Assembly (NCBI GenBank): GCA_022009795.1
Contig: CP091724.1
Coordinates: 682,001-746,000, forward strand
Direction: 5' to 3'
Length of the DNA: 64,000 bases
DNA from: Anaerotruncus sp.
GTDB lineage: Bacteria; Bacillota; Clostridia; Oscillospirales; Acutalibacteraceae
Shown: positions 9,964 through 20,019 of the stretch, piece by piece
Layout: every line of letters begins with the position of its first letter
Numbering within the stretch: position 1 is the stretch's first letter
Made by a program: the position numbers and the translations under genes
The notes under the pieces: model-generated
Databases searched by the model: none
The model's input: only the letters and a program-made list of their open reading frames with translations
What the model was told of the DNA's origin: nothing

Positions 9964-11810
9964 TATTTACCTCATTCAAAACCGAATTGCAATCAAGATG
10001 ATACTTTTTCAGCTGGGAATCAACGGAAGCCTGCTTGATAAATTCATCCTCAACGGCAATCAGCCTGTAATTCACATCGGCACCAAACATCTCAAGCTCG
10101 CAGCCGAAAATTTCACCGATGCCGCCGGTTTTTAACACTTTCTTCAAAAAAAGAAAACATTTTTTAGATTTAGCGGCGATGATAACCGCCGCTTTCGGCA
10201 AAGGCTTAATTTTGTTTATTTTAATCAGGCAGGTGTTGTGAAGCTTTTCATACGCCTGCCAGCACTGTGAAAATTCTCTGCCGTATGTTACAATGCAGTT
10301 TTTGCTGCCCTCATCGCCGAATACGAAATAATCCGTTTTATCATAATAATAATCTTTAGGCATCACACCCGCCTGCCCGCGCGGATAACGAACGGCAACC
10401 GCGCCTTTATCATTATAAATCGCGCGAACAAACATAACAGCCGTTTCTTCATAATCCGCAGGGGCATAAACCGAAAGCCCGGGCACAGAGTTAAGAAACG
10501 AAACATCAAAAACACCTTGGTGCGATTCGCCGTCCTCGCCTACGAAACCGGCACGGTCAATACCGAAAATCACTTTAAGATTCTGCATTGCAACATCATG
10601 AATAAGCTGATCGTAAGACCTTTGCAAAAATGTGGAATACACGGCAAAAACAGGAATCATTCCGTTTTTGGCAAGCCCGCTTGCAAAGGTGACGGCATGC
10701 TGCTCGGCAATGCCCACATCAAAAAAGCGCTTTGGATATTTTTTTGCAAAATCCGTAAGCCCGGTACCGGGTGCCATTGCCGCCGTGATGCAGCAAATGC
10801 GTGAATCGCGCTCTGCAAAATCGCACATAATTCTGCCGAAAACGGAGGAAAAGTTTTCTCCGCCCGAAAGAGGCTCGCCGGTGTTTACATCAAATTTTCC
10901 GATTCCGTGAAACTGAGTCGGATTTTTCTCGGCCGGATTATATCCCTTGCCTTTAACCGTGTTCACATGCACAAGCACGGAATGATTGTGCGCTTTTGCC
11001 GTTTCAAGCACGGAAATAAGCTCGTTCATATCATGTCCGTCTATCGGGCCGTAATACCGTAGACCGAGATCCTCAAAAAAGGTTGCATTATGATATATTT
11101 TTCGCCTTAATTGGCCGTTTATATTGGTTAAAGCCCTGTTGATTTGGCCGCCGATTTTAGGCATTTTTGCGATTGCACGGCGAATTTTCGATTTAAAAGT
11201 GAAATATCGCTTTGATGTGCGCAAATGGGTTAAATGCTTAGACATACTGCCCACATTTTCACTGATGGACATTTTATTGTCGTTAAGAATAACGATTAAA
11301 TTACTGTGATCGTCGCCCGCGCAGTTATTAAGAGCTTCATATGCAAGACCGCCTGTTAAAGCACCGTCACCGATTACGGCTATTACCTTGCCCTTTTCGC
11401 CTTTGATCTGCTTTTGCCTTTGCAAGACCTACCGCTTCCGAAATTGAAACGCTTGAATGACCGCTTGAAAAAATATCGTGTTTGCTCTCAACAGGTCGTG
11501 TAAATCCGCTTATACCGCCCTCGGTGCGCAGAGTTTTAAATTTATCCTTACGGCCCGTAAGGATTTTATGAGTGTAGCACTGATGGCCGACATCAAAAAC
11601 AATTTGATCGGTAGGGCTGTTGAAGACCTTGTGCAATGCAACGGTAAGCTCAACAACGCCCAAATTTGACGCCAAATGCCCGCCGGTTTGCGAAACTGTT
11701 TTTATCATATATTCTCTGATTTCGGCGCACAATTGATTAAGCTGCGCTTCATCAAGCTTTTTTAAATCTTTCGGAGAATTAACATTCTCAAGAACAGACA
11801 AATTTATCAA
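9956..11810 (-). CDS. dxs: 1-deoxy-D-xylulose-5-phosphate synthase, frameshifted
   Basis: Thiamine-diphosphate enzyme making DXP from pyruvate and glyceraldehyde-3-phosphate, the first step of the MEP isoprenoid pathway. Visible motifs are GGHLASNLGVVELTVALH, DVGHQCYTHKILTGR, the ThDP-binding GDGALTGGLAYEALNN with NDNKMSISENVG, then FDVGIAEQHAVTFASGLA (catalytic Glu) and YPRGQAG. The frame breaks once near 11400. TTG at 11810 is the apparent start. The C-terminus (about 610 codons in all) is intact. It lies directly downstream of ispA, so two isoprenoid genes are co-transcribed with tlyA and nadK. Confidence 0.95.
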
Positions 11811-11837
11811 CTCTTTTCAAAAAATTTGCCGCAATAA

Positions 11838-12722
11838 TTATTTATTTCGATTAACAAGTTTATCGGCAAGCAGCTGCAAAAATTCCGTGTTTTCAAACAC
11901 ACCCAGGCACTTAACCGCATTATCGGTTAATGTTTGCACATCCTGCTGTGCCTTATCAAGGCCCACAAGCGAAACATACGTTACTTTGTCGTTTGCGGCA
12001 TCGGAACCTGCGGGCTTGCCGAGAATATTGCTGTCGCCCACAACATCAAGAATATCGTCTTTAATCTGAAAAGCAATGCCTAAGTTATAAGCAAAGCGTG
12101 ATGCCGCGGAGATTTGCACATCCGAAGCGCCTGCGGCAATGCATCCGAGCAGGCACGCGGCTGAAATAAGAGCTCCCGTTTTAATTCTGTGAACGGAAAG
12201 CAATTGCTTTAATGTGGGTGATTCGCTTTCATATTTTAAATCAATAACCTGCCCGCCGAGCATCCCCTCCACACCGCTGTTTTGGGAGAGAAGCTGAACG
12301 GCAAGCGCTTTTTTCTCGTCGTCAATATTGGAAACGGCAATAATTTGAAACGCATGAGTCAGCAATGCGTCGCCCGCCAAAAGAGCTGTTGCCTCACCGA
12401 ATTGCTTATGGCAGCTCGGTTTGCCTCTGCGCATATCATCATTATCCATACATGGCAAATCATCGTGAATAAGGCTGTATGTATGCACATATTCCACTGC
12501 GCAGGCAAGCTCAAGAGCCATATATCTGTCTGCACCGCAGGCTTTTGCAAATTCAAGGCAGAATACGGGGCGAAGCCTCTTTCCGCCGTTTAAAAGGCTG
12601 TATTTCATAGCCTCAACAACCTCATCCTGCCCGTCTCTGCATTCGGGAAGCAGGTCAATGAGACGCCTTTCAACTATTGCAATATCATTTTCAAGAATAT
12701 TATTGAATTCCAATTCAGTCAT
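11838..12722 (-). CDS. ispA: Farnesyl diphosphate synthase (polyprenyl synthetase)
   Basis: Condenses isopentenyl diphosphate with allylic diphosphates to give FPP. The frame is intact, 294 aa. The first aspartate-rich motif is DDLPCMDNDDMRRGKPSCHK, preceded by LLNGGKRLRP; the second is FQIKDDILDVVGD, with GKPAGSDAANDKVTYVSL downstream. The start MTELEFNN at 12722 lies just after xseB behind AAGGAGTGATTTGA. Downstream neighbour dxs supplies the same pathway. Confidence 0.95.
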   Translation of the reverse strand: MTELEFNNILENDIAIVERRLIDLLPECRDGQDEVVEAMKYSLLNGGKRLRPVFCLEFAKACGADRYMALELACAVEYVHTYSLIHDDLPCMDNDDMRRGKPSCHKQFGEATALLAGDALLTHAFQIIAVSNIDDEKKALAVQLLSQNSGVEGMLGGQVIDLKYESESPTLKQLLSVHRIKTGALISAACLLGCIAAGASDVQISAASRFAYNLGIAFQIKDDILDVVGDSNILGKPAGSDAANDKVTYVSLVGLDKAQQDVQTLTDNAVKCLGVFENTEFLQLLADKLVNRNK

Positions 12723-12727
12723 TCAAA

Positions 12728-12926
12728 TCACTCCTTATCAAGCGTTGTAACCTTTTTGCTTTGCGTTTTTTTGAGTTTATCGTTGCAAAATGCGGCAAGC
12801 TTTGTTCCCTCTTCAAACAAATTTTTACACTTTCATCAAGCGGAGTTTCGTTATTTTTCAAGTGCCGCAACTATTTCTTCAAGCCTTTTAACTGCGCTTT
12901 CATAGGTTAATTCTTTATCGCTCAAT
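12728..12926 (-). CDS. xseB: Exodeoxyribonuclease VII small subunit, frameshifted
   Basis: Small helical subunit of exonuclease VII. The deduced sequence starts SDKELTYESAVKRLEEIVAA and continues with NETPLDESVKLFEEG and AAFCNDKLKKTQSKK. The likely start is TTG at 12926, overlapping the xseA stop, and the stop TGA is at 12728. Breaks occur at an A run near 12855 and near 12825. About 66 codons, the normal size. It is too fragmented to appear as one ORF. Confidence 0.85.
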
Positions 12927-14128
12927 TTGATTTACCTCGCAAACTTTGCAAACGGCATTGCCATCTGCAAATTCTATTTTAACATCATCGTTAGCCGAAA
13001 TCTGTGAAACGGATTTTATGATTTTACCGCCCGATTCCTTGGCAACTGCATAACCTCGCTGCATAACAGCAAGCGGGCTTAATGCATTAAGCTTACCGAG
13101 AAGCATTGCAAATTTATTTTCTTTATCGCCGAGTGTCGAATCAAACGCACGGCAAAAAGCGCGACGAAAGCTCGTCGAGATAATCACCGTGCTCCTTCAA
13201 AAAGTTTTTCGGAGCTTGCAAGCACGCTTGTTTCCGTCAAATCCGCGATATATTGCATTTCTTCATCGATTTTATCACTTTCAAGGCGGGAAAGCATATT
13301 TTTTTAAATTCTCACAATGCGCAATTTCCGCTTCTATATCGGGGCAAATAATCTCTGCCGCGGCGCTCGGTGTGGGGGCGCGCAAATCGGCAACGAAATC
13401 ACAAATCGTAAAATCCGTTTCATGACCCACCGCCGAAACAATCGGCGTTTTGCAATTGATTACCGCACGCGCAACGCCTTCGGTGTTAAATGCCCAAAGA
13501 TCTTCAACCGAACCGCCGCCCCTGCCGACTATAATAACATCGATATCACCGGCATTATCAAGGCGTACGATAGATTTGATAATATCCGGTGCGGCATTTG
13601 CACCTTGCACAAGAGTCGGCGCAATAACCACATTTGCAAGCGGCCATCTGCGCGCCGTGATATTTTTTTATATCCTCAACCGCAGCGCCGATATCGGAGG
13701 TAACAACGCCGATTTTGCGAGGATATCTAGGAAGCGGCTTTTTAACATCATCGCCGCAAACACCCTCGGCAAAAAGCTTTGCTTTAAGCTGTTCATATGC
13801 CAAATTTAGGGCGCCAAGCCCGTCCGGCTGCATATCGTCAACATAAAGCTGATATTCGCCGCTTTTTTTCATAAACGGAAATATAACCCCTGCAAATAAC
13901 TTTCATTCCACTTTCAGGCTGAAATTTAAGCCTTGAAGCATAAGAAGAAAACATAACCGCCTTAATTTGAGCATTTTCGTCCTTTAAAGTGAAATACATA
14001 TGCCCCGAGCGGTAATAATGGGTAAAATTTGAAATTTCGCCGCTTATATAAACATTGCGCAGTTCCTGCCTTTCGGCAAAAACGGCTTTTATAAATGTGT
14101 TAATTTGTGAAACTGTTAAAACATTCAT
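12915..14128 (-). CDS. xseA: Exodeoxyribonuclease VII large subunit, frameshifted
   Basis: Catalytic subunit of the single-strand nuclease exonuclease VII. The N-terminal OB fold reads SQINTFIKAVFAERQELRNV then GEISNFTHYYRSGHMYFTLK. The central region has IGVVTSDIGAAVEDI and RLDNAGDIDVIIVGRGGGSV. Next come FNTEGVARAVINCKTPIVSA and GHETDFTICDFVADLRAPTP, and a C-terminal tail VMQRGYAVAKESGGKII. Breaks lie near 13850, 13660, 13300 and 13160. About 404 codons. It follows the tsaD-like gene by two bases. Confidence 0.94.
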
Positions 14129-14130
14129 AT

Positions 14131-15062
14131 CTATTGTATTAAGGATTTAAGATAGGCATAGATAGCAATTCCCGCGGCATTATCGGAGCTGAATTCGGGC
14201 TTCGCGAAGAAAGCGCCGTATCGGTCCGAAAGCATATCGGCTATCATTTTATTGCCGGAAACGCCGCCAGCAAAAACGATAGGCATATCGCCGTATTTCT
14301 CAATAACAGCCTCTGCCATGGCTGAAAGAGCTTCAGCCACACTGCAAAGCGCAAATTTTGCCACATCGCAAGGCGGGCGATTGTCGCTTATCATATTTTT
14401 AACTTTATTTTCAACGCCCGAAAGAGAGCAGTTCACTCCGAGCATAGTCGGTTTTATTTTAAAATTTTCGTTGCTTTCATTTGAAAGCTTTTCAAGAGCC
14501 GGCCCGCACGGAAAATCAAGACCGAGCAAAACACCTGTTCTGTCTATCGCCTGGCCCGCTTTAAGATCGGTGCTTTCGGAAACGATTTGCGCTTTTATAA
14601 TTTCATAGACATCCGGAGTTACAAGCACGGCTTCCGTTGTACCGCCCGAAACATGAAACGCTATAAACGGCTCGTTGATAAGTTCCGGCTTACCTGCGGA
14701 ATAAAGAGCCGCCAAAATATGCCCAACCTGATGCGAGGTTTTGAAAAAGCGGCGCGTTACAAAAATGCCGCTGCTGCTTCGGCGGCGGATTCGCCAGCCA
14801 AAAAGCACGGCATATAACTGCCCTCGATATTTCTTGGGCGGTTGCTCACACCGAACGCTTCAATATCCGCATCACCGATTTCGGATTTAAGCTTGCTTAT
14901 AAGAACAGGCAGATTAACAGTGTGCTGAAATAATGCGTCACTCTGCCTCAGCCCGCGCTCACCTTTTTTAACCGTTAAAAGCTTTTTATTTTGAATTATA
15001 TGTTCGCCGTCAAACACGGCCACGGAGGTTGTGTAATTACTTGTGTCAATCCCCGCAAACAT
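14131..15062 (-). CDS. TsaD/Kae1-like (peptidase M22) paralogue, frameshifted
   Basis: A member of the ASKHA-fold TsaD family commonly found between nusB and xseA in Clostridia; distinct from canonical TsaD and of unproven function. The N-terminus reads FAGIDTSNYTTSVAVFDGE instead of the canonical GIETSCDET. The metal-binding HxxxH is present as SHQVGHILAAL, with FHVSGGTTEAVLV and a C-terminal FSSDNAAGIAIYAYL matching the TsaD DNGAMIA region. The frame shifts once near 14790. Its start overlaps the end of nusB by 17 bases. About 310 codons. Confidence 0.8.
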
Positions 15063-15466
15063 TGTTTTTTTCCCTCAAAAAGCTGCCGAGAACACCGTTA
15101 ATAAAGCTGTAATCATCGTCGCCCGAATACTTTTTGGCGAGTTCAACCGCTTCATTTACTGCGGCGCTGTCAGGCACACTTTCTTCAAACATTATCTCAT
15201 AAACGGCAAGTCGCAAAACCGCGAGATTGACCTTCGGCAGCCTGCCGATTTTTCCAACCTTTAAGATATTTTTTTCGATAACGGCGTCGATTTCTTCCTT
15301 TTTTTATCATATGTATTTTTCAAATACTTTTTTTGCATAATCGGAAAGCGGAGCATAGTTTTTCGGCAAAGGTTTCCTCAACCTCAGCACAGGATTGCCC
15401 TGCAAAAAAATTCTTTTTTTCAAAAAGCAGAATAAAAGCCTGCTCTCTCATTTCACTGCGATTCAT
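15046..15466 (-). CDS. nusB: Transcription antitermination factor NusB, frameshifted
   Basis: RNA-binding helical protein that works with NusE in rRNA antitermination. The deduced protein begins MNRSEMREQAFILLFEKKNF. It continues with a helix ending PLSDYAKKVFEKY and then KVGKIGRLPKVNLAVLRLAV with YEIMFEESVPDSAAVNEAVE. The end is SFINGVLGSFLREKN. Breaks occur near 15360, 15300 and 15255 at T runs, which is why no long ORF covers it. Start ATG at 15466. About 140 codons, normal. Confidence 0.88.
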
Positions 15467-15553
15467 ATACTAACCTTTCAAATCCGCAAAAGCGGAAATA
15501 ATTATAAAAAAACAAGGCTGAAAATATATTTATACTTTCAGCCGAATTTTTAA

Positions 15554-15946
15554 TCACTCTTCAGTTTCACAAGGTGCATCGGAGCTTTCCGGCTCATCAT
15601 CCTCAACAGAGGCAATAATAACATTAACTTTGGAAACGAGTTTGCCCGTCATATTCTGAACGGCCTCTTTAACAACTCGCTGCACTTCCTCGGCAACGGG
15701 CTGAATTTTAATTCCGCTTGCAATGTTTATATAAACGCTGATATCAAGATCGTCCCCATCCTGAAAAACACGAACGGGGCTCATAACCTTTAAGCTTCCC
15801 TTTTTAATTGTTGAAACAACATCATCGGGTTTATTTGAAAACCCCGTTACGCCGTTTACATCTTTAGCGGCATTAGTTACGATTGAGGACACCGCTTCCT
15901 CGGATATAATTACCCCGCCCTGCGGAGTTTGCTTAGATATTTCCAT
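15554..15946 (-). CDS. Asp23/Gls24 family envelope stress protein
   Basis: Intact small protein of the Asp23/Gls24 (YloU) family. Characteristic sequence includes GGVIISEEAVSSIVTNAAKD, VNGVTGFS, DISVYINIASGIKIQPVAEE and VQRVVKEAVQNMTG. The C-terminus is acidic (VEDDEPESSD). The start at 15946 is supported by AAGGAGG eight to nine bases upstream; a longer frame from 16000 lacks this. 131 aa. It sits between the spoIIIA terminator and nusB, its usual Clostridia position. Function is associated with cell-envelope homeostasis, but the biochemical role is unknown. Confidence 0.9.
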   Translation of the reverse strand: MEISKQTPQGGVIISEEAVSSIVTNAAKDVNGVTGFSNKPDDVVSTIKKGSLKVMSPVRVFQDGDDLDISVYINIASGIKIQPVAEEVQRVVKEAVQNMTGKLVSKVNVIIASVEDDEPESSDAPCETEE

Positions 15947-16017
15947 AACCTGAGCCTCCTTGCTTTTTAGTATTTTAACATACGCCGCAAATTTATACAA
16001 GACTTAATTTATAAAAA

Positions 16018-16053
16018 GAAAGCGCTCGGTGCAAATCGGCACCGAGCGCTTTA
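16018..16053 (-). terminator. Terminator of the spoIIIA operon
   Basis: A perfect 14-base stem (AAAGCGCTCGGTGC with its complement, loop AAATCG region) follows spoIIIAH and is followed on the minus strand by CTTTTTAT. Confidence 0.75.
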
Positions 16054-16066
16054 GTATGACAACAAA

Positions 16067-16736
16067 TCAAGAAAGCATTGTTCCTTTTTCGGCATATTTT
16101 AATTTTTTTGATTGTATAATCGTAACATTTTCAAATCCGCATTTTAGCTGAGCAACGGCAATTTCTTTAATTTGAAGTGCCAAATCATCAGAAAGTTCTT
16201 CCGAATCAATAATCACATCAACTCTTGTGCCGTCCTCATTCACAACGGCAAGGCAGTTTGAAACGCCTTTGGCCTGCACAAGCGTTTCGATTTTGTTTTC
16301 GATTTCAATATAAGATGATATATCGGCGATTTTTTCAGCCGCCGTGTTTTTTGCATCCGAGCTTTCCTCGGACGAATCAACAACGCTTTGAAGCTGTGCA
16401 AGCGCGGAATCTCTTGCATTTTGCCTATCTACCCTTGCCGAGGAAAAATATTCGTTTTCACCCGAAGAAGGCTGAGTTGCAGCATCAACAAAAGTTGCCT
16501 CGCCGAGTGTTTTTGTGCTTGAAGCCACACTTTTGATTTTTGAGGAAACATCACTGTTTTCCCAAACCCAATTTCCGCCGATACCCACCGCAAGAAGCAG
16601 TACGAAAATCGACGCGGCTATCTTTTTGCGCTTTGATTTTTTTCTCTTTTTGATTTTTTTCATCGGGCATAAGACCCGTGATTTCCGGCTGATCGGCAGT
16701 TTCGCCGAATTCGTTTAATTCGTGTTTTTCTTCCAT
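16067..16736 (-). CDS. spoIIIAH: Stage III sporulation protein AH, frameshifted
   Basis: Mother-cell membrane protein that pairs with forespore SpoIIQ to form the feeding-tube channel. The full N-terminus starts MEEKHELNEFGETADQPEIT, then a very basic stretch, a single membrane segment (KKIAASIFVLLLAVGIGGNW), a Ser/Ala-rich linker and the ring-forming YscJ/FliF-like domain (LAQLQSVVDSSEES then IEIENKIETLVQAKGVSNCL and SEELSDDLALQIKEIAVAQL). One shift occurs near 16650. The ATG at 16736 overlaps the spoIIIAG stop (TGATG). About 223 codons. Confidence 0.92.
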
Positions 16737-17300
16737 CAGTTACCACCCTTTGAATTTAATTTTGAAACGGAAACACGGCTTGACGGAATATTAAACAACG
16801 CACAAACGCAGCTTATTATTTTTTCGCGCACAAGCACATTATCCCCGCCGCTGCAAACAACGGCAACGCCGGCAACACCGGGCATTTTTTTCGTTTATAA
16901 GCAAAGGCGAATCGCCGCTTTCCCCGTCATATATAACATATTCGCTGTTTTTCGGAAACAGAACTTCCGTTTTGAGAATTTTTCTTTATTTTTCGGCATA
17001 AACACTTTCCTGCGTGTTTTTGCATGGTTATCATAACGCTGCATTCGCCCACACCGTCTATTTTTGCCGATTATATCGGAAAGCCGCTCATTTAAATCCT
17101 CCACATATTCCGAATAATTTATGCACGATGCCTCGGCAAAGCGCGAATTATCCGAACCGTTTTTTTCTGCGTTCCTATTTCGGAAAGAAATATCAGCGCA
17201 ACGCCTATAATCGCAAAAGCGGCAATCAACTTTCTTTTTGAATTTTTGTCTTTCAAAAAAACTCAATCAAAGTTTTCTTTTGATAAAATCTTTTTTTCAT
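16736..17300 (-). CDS. spoIIIAG: Stage III sporulation protein AG, frameshifted
   Basis: Ring-forming membrane protein of the SpoIIIA channel. The start MKKRFYQKKTLIEFF is followed by a membrane segment LIAAFAIIGVALIFLSEIG. The periplasmic-side domain has YSEYVEDLNERLSDIIGKI, the GVGECSVMITM strand typical of the family, and GVAGVAVVCSGGDNVLVREK near the end. At least four frame breaks fall at A/T runs (near 17260, 17165, 17060-16985 and 16890), so no single ORF represents it. SD GAGGAAAAAG precedes ATG at 17300. Confidence 0.82.
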
Positions 17301-17311
17301 TTCTTTTTCCT

Positions 17312-17755
17312 CTAATCCGCAATTTCAACATTAACGGCAATGCCGAGCGATTCCATTATTTCGGATTTTATTTTTGCGCCGTCACTGCCCGAAGGGGCAC
17401 AAACGGTTACATTTTCTATTTCGATTTCATCGCCGATTTGCGAAGCGAGGCACTGCACGGTGCAATCGGCAAATCCCGCCTGCTCAAGCCGTGTTTTTAA
17501 CAACCGCTTCCACCTGATTTTTGCGCCGAATTTAAAGCATTGCTTTGATATTGACTTTCAAAATCAAAATCCGTTTTAAAATCTGCTGCGTTAAACTCGG
17601 TGAGCGGAAACAGAAACGAAAAAAACACAAACAGCGAAATCACGATTTTATAAAATCTGCCCATACCGCCGCGAGGCGAAACAAGCGATAAAAACAGAAG
17701 CGAGCAGCAAGGTTGCACACACGGAAAAAGGTCCAGCTTTTTTTATGAAATCCAT
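17312..17755 (-). CDS. spoIIIAF: Stage III sporulation protein AF, frameshifted
   Basis: Two-helix membrane protein of the spoIIIA complex. The deduced start MDFIKKAGPFSVCATLLLAS leads into a second hydrophobic segment (FYKIVISLFVFFSFLFPL), a polar stretch, and a C-terminal domain with LEQAGFADCTVQCLASQIGD and KSEIMESLGIAVNVEIAD. Breaks lie near 17680-17740 and 17505. The ATG at 17755 shares bases with the spoIIIAE stop (TAATG). About 148 codons; somewhat short for the family. Assigned partly by operon position. Confidence 0.75.
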
Positions 17756-18926
17756 TACACACTTCCTTTTGCCGCAATCAAAATTCCGATTGAAATAATT
17801 GTTGTTACCGTGCAAAGCACAAGAATAACATTCATGATTAAAAAAACGCATCCGCAAAGGCATTCAAAACGCAGGAAACGGATTTATCTCCGAAAATATC
17901 GGAAACGGAAGCGCAAAGAGTTAAAAACAGCCGCCAAAACATCACCTGCAAAATCGGCGGCAAAAACAGAACCGCCACAGCGGCAATACCTGCCACACCA
18001 ACACTGCTGCGAATCAGGGAAGAATACGCCTGAATTGAAAGCAAGCCTTCGCTGACGGCGCTTCCTATAACGGGCACCACGGAATTTATGGCAAAGCGAA
18101 TTGAGCGCAGTCCGATTGCATCCGCCCTTGAAGCAACAGCGGTTTTTTTATTGAAAGCACAGAAATAAATACGCCCGAACAAACTGAAATTGCGGTTATC
18201 AAATACTTTTTTAAATTTGAAATAAGTGCGCCGAGATTCAATTCGTTTCTGATCCCGGAGCAGATGCCGAGCGCCAAAAAGCAATTTGAAAGAGGCATAA
18301 AAAAATATTTTTGCGAAATAAAATTTAAAATTTGAGCCATTGAAAGAAGCAAAGTATTTGTTGAAAATGCGGCAACAGTGCTTCCCGAAGCGGCAACGAT
18401 TATGCAAAAACGCAGGAAAAAAAGCATATATAAAATTTGCGCAAACTTCAATTGCCGCACATCCTGCCGAAACCGTGAATTTGATTTTAGAAACAAGTAT
18501 CAGCGAAACCGCTATCGCGCTTACGGTTGACACGGCGCTTGCCATTTCACCGCTTTCGACGGTTTGCTTAAAGCCCTGAAAAAAAGCGCGGAAAGCATGA
18601 TTATAACAATCACCGCCGCGCAGCCTTTAAGCGGTGCTTTAATGGCGTCAGTTACCATATTTTTTTAAATACGGCAAGCACATCGGAAAGCGAAAAAAAT
18701 CCAAAAAGCTTTTTTTATAATCAAAATCAAGCAGGTCAAGATCTTTCAAAAGAGCTAAGCTGTCACCGTCTAGCTCATCAAATGCCGATAAATCATATCC
18801 CGAAAGCACATTTTCATATTCGGATTGATTTAATTCTTCCTCGGCAAACGCTGCAAACGGCATGGCCGAAGCCGCAAGCATGACAAATACGGCGCATACT
18901 GCGCAAATAAACTTACTTTTTTTCAT
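17755..18926 (-). CDS. spoIIIAE: Stage III sporulation protein AE, frameshifted
   Basis: Polytopic channel component of the SpoIIIA complex. A signal peptide is clear (KFICAVCAVFVMLAASAMPF AAFAEEE written in two parts). An acidic segment follows (YENVLSGYDLSAFDELDGDS), then a series of hydrophobic helices: GCAAVIVIIMLSALFFQG, ASAVSTVSAIAVSLILVSK, and later AIGLRSIRFAINSVVPVIGS, AVSEGLLSIQAYSSLIRSSV and GVAGIAAVAVLFLPPILQV. At least five frame breaks, near 18660, 18580, 18440, 18150 and 17840. About 390 codons, normal. Confidence 0.88.
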
Positions 18927-19304
18927 ACTACAAGTCCCGAAATCACCTTTAAAACCGCCTGAATAAGAGGCAGAACAACAGCAACTATCATGATTTTTGC
19001 GGCGGTTTCCGTTTGCCCTGCAAGTGCGGATTCGCCTGAATCACGGCACATATCCGACACGATTTGCGTAACCAGAGCAATTACGAGCACTTTAAACATA
19101 ATTTTTATGTATGCCGCGGATTCTGAAATGCCCGCCGTTACGCTTTTCAATTCACCCATTATATCCGCAAGTGAAGAAGCCGCCTGCCAAAATATAAGCA
19201 CGGACGAAACAAGAGTAATCAGCAATGCTGCCGTTTTTATTGTATTGCTTTAAAAAGATACCGAAAACAAGCGCAATAAGCGCAATACCAATTATTCGGC
19301 TCAT
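18923..19304 (-). CDS. spoIIIAD: Stage III sporulation protein AD, frameshifted
   Basis: Small membrane protein of the spoIIIA channel. The start MSRIIGIALIALVFGIFLKQ is followed by LLITLVSSVLIFWQAASSLA, an amphipathic region, FKVLVIALVTQIVSDMCRDS (the conserved cytoplasmic-side motif) and a last hydrophobic helix IMIVAVVLPLIQAVLKVI. One shift lies near 19230. It overlaps spoIIIAE by four bases and spoIIIAC by four bases. About 127 codons. Confidence 0.88.
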
Positions 19305-19496
19305 AAATCAAACAACGATTTAACCGTTGAAAAAAGCTCGCTGATTTGCGGAATAATCATCATCAGCACCACAACTATGCCCGCAAGCGTGGTAAGCATT
19401 GCCTGATCCTCGCGCCCGCTTCGCACCAAAAACGGTGTTCAGCACGGAAATAATAATTCCTATGGCAGCGATTTTAAAGATAAAATTAACATCCAT
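19301..19496 (-). CDS. spoIIIAC: Stage III sporulation protein AC, frameshifted
   Basis: Small two-helix membrane protein. Reading with one shift near 19425 gives MDVNFIFKIAAIGIIISVLN, then a charged turn, MLTTLAGIVVVLMMIIPQIS and ELFSTVKSLFDL. The 65-residue length and the two-helix pattern match the family. Its TGA overlaps the spoIIIAD start. Confidence 0.85.
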
Positions 19497-19551
19497 AATT
19501 ACACATAGCCTTTTCGGGCGATTTGCCGTATTATCAGAAAAACGACAAAAT

Positions 19552-20019
19552 TTATATTATAAGAACCGTTAAAAGCAAACCGCCGAGCAAACCGAAAGCG
19601 ACAAACAGCTTTGCATGGCTTTTGCAATATTCATCATATTTACATGCACTCAGCTCCATGCTTGCTTTATATCCCTCAATGCTTTTTCATCATTGACGGC
19701 ACATCGGTGCTTCCGAGCATTTTAAACAGCAAAACCGTTCTTTCGTTATCACTTTCGTTCAGGCAGGTTGAAACGGCAATATTTTTCAATATCCATATTC
19801 TTTAAAAAAAGTGAGTTCGGCAAAAGTTTTTTTCATTTGAAAGAGTGCGAATGATTTTTTACCGAATCCTCGGAACCGAACGAAAGCATGGATTCCATCA
19901 TATTCGCCATTTCAATCAGCAGGCGCGCCACTCGGCTTTTTTTCGCGAATCCTCAGCGCCGCAAAAATACCCGCGAAAGCGCAAGCCGCATTCACAAAAA
20001 GCAAACCTGCGTATTTCAT
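19552..20019 (-). CDS. spoIIIAB: Stage III sporulation protein AB, frameshifted
   Basis: Membrane protein with a GspF-like helical domain. The deduced protein begins MKYAGLLFVNAACAFAGIFA then ALRIREKK, followed by CLLIEMANMMESMLSFGSED. It ends with a hydrophobic helix KLFVAFGLLGGLLLTVLII. Breaks occur near 19935, 19845 and 19690-19800. The ATG at 20019 overlaps the spoIIIAA stop. About 156 codons. Confidence 0.82.
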
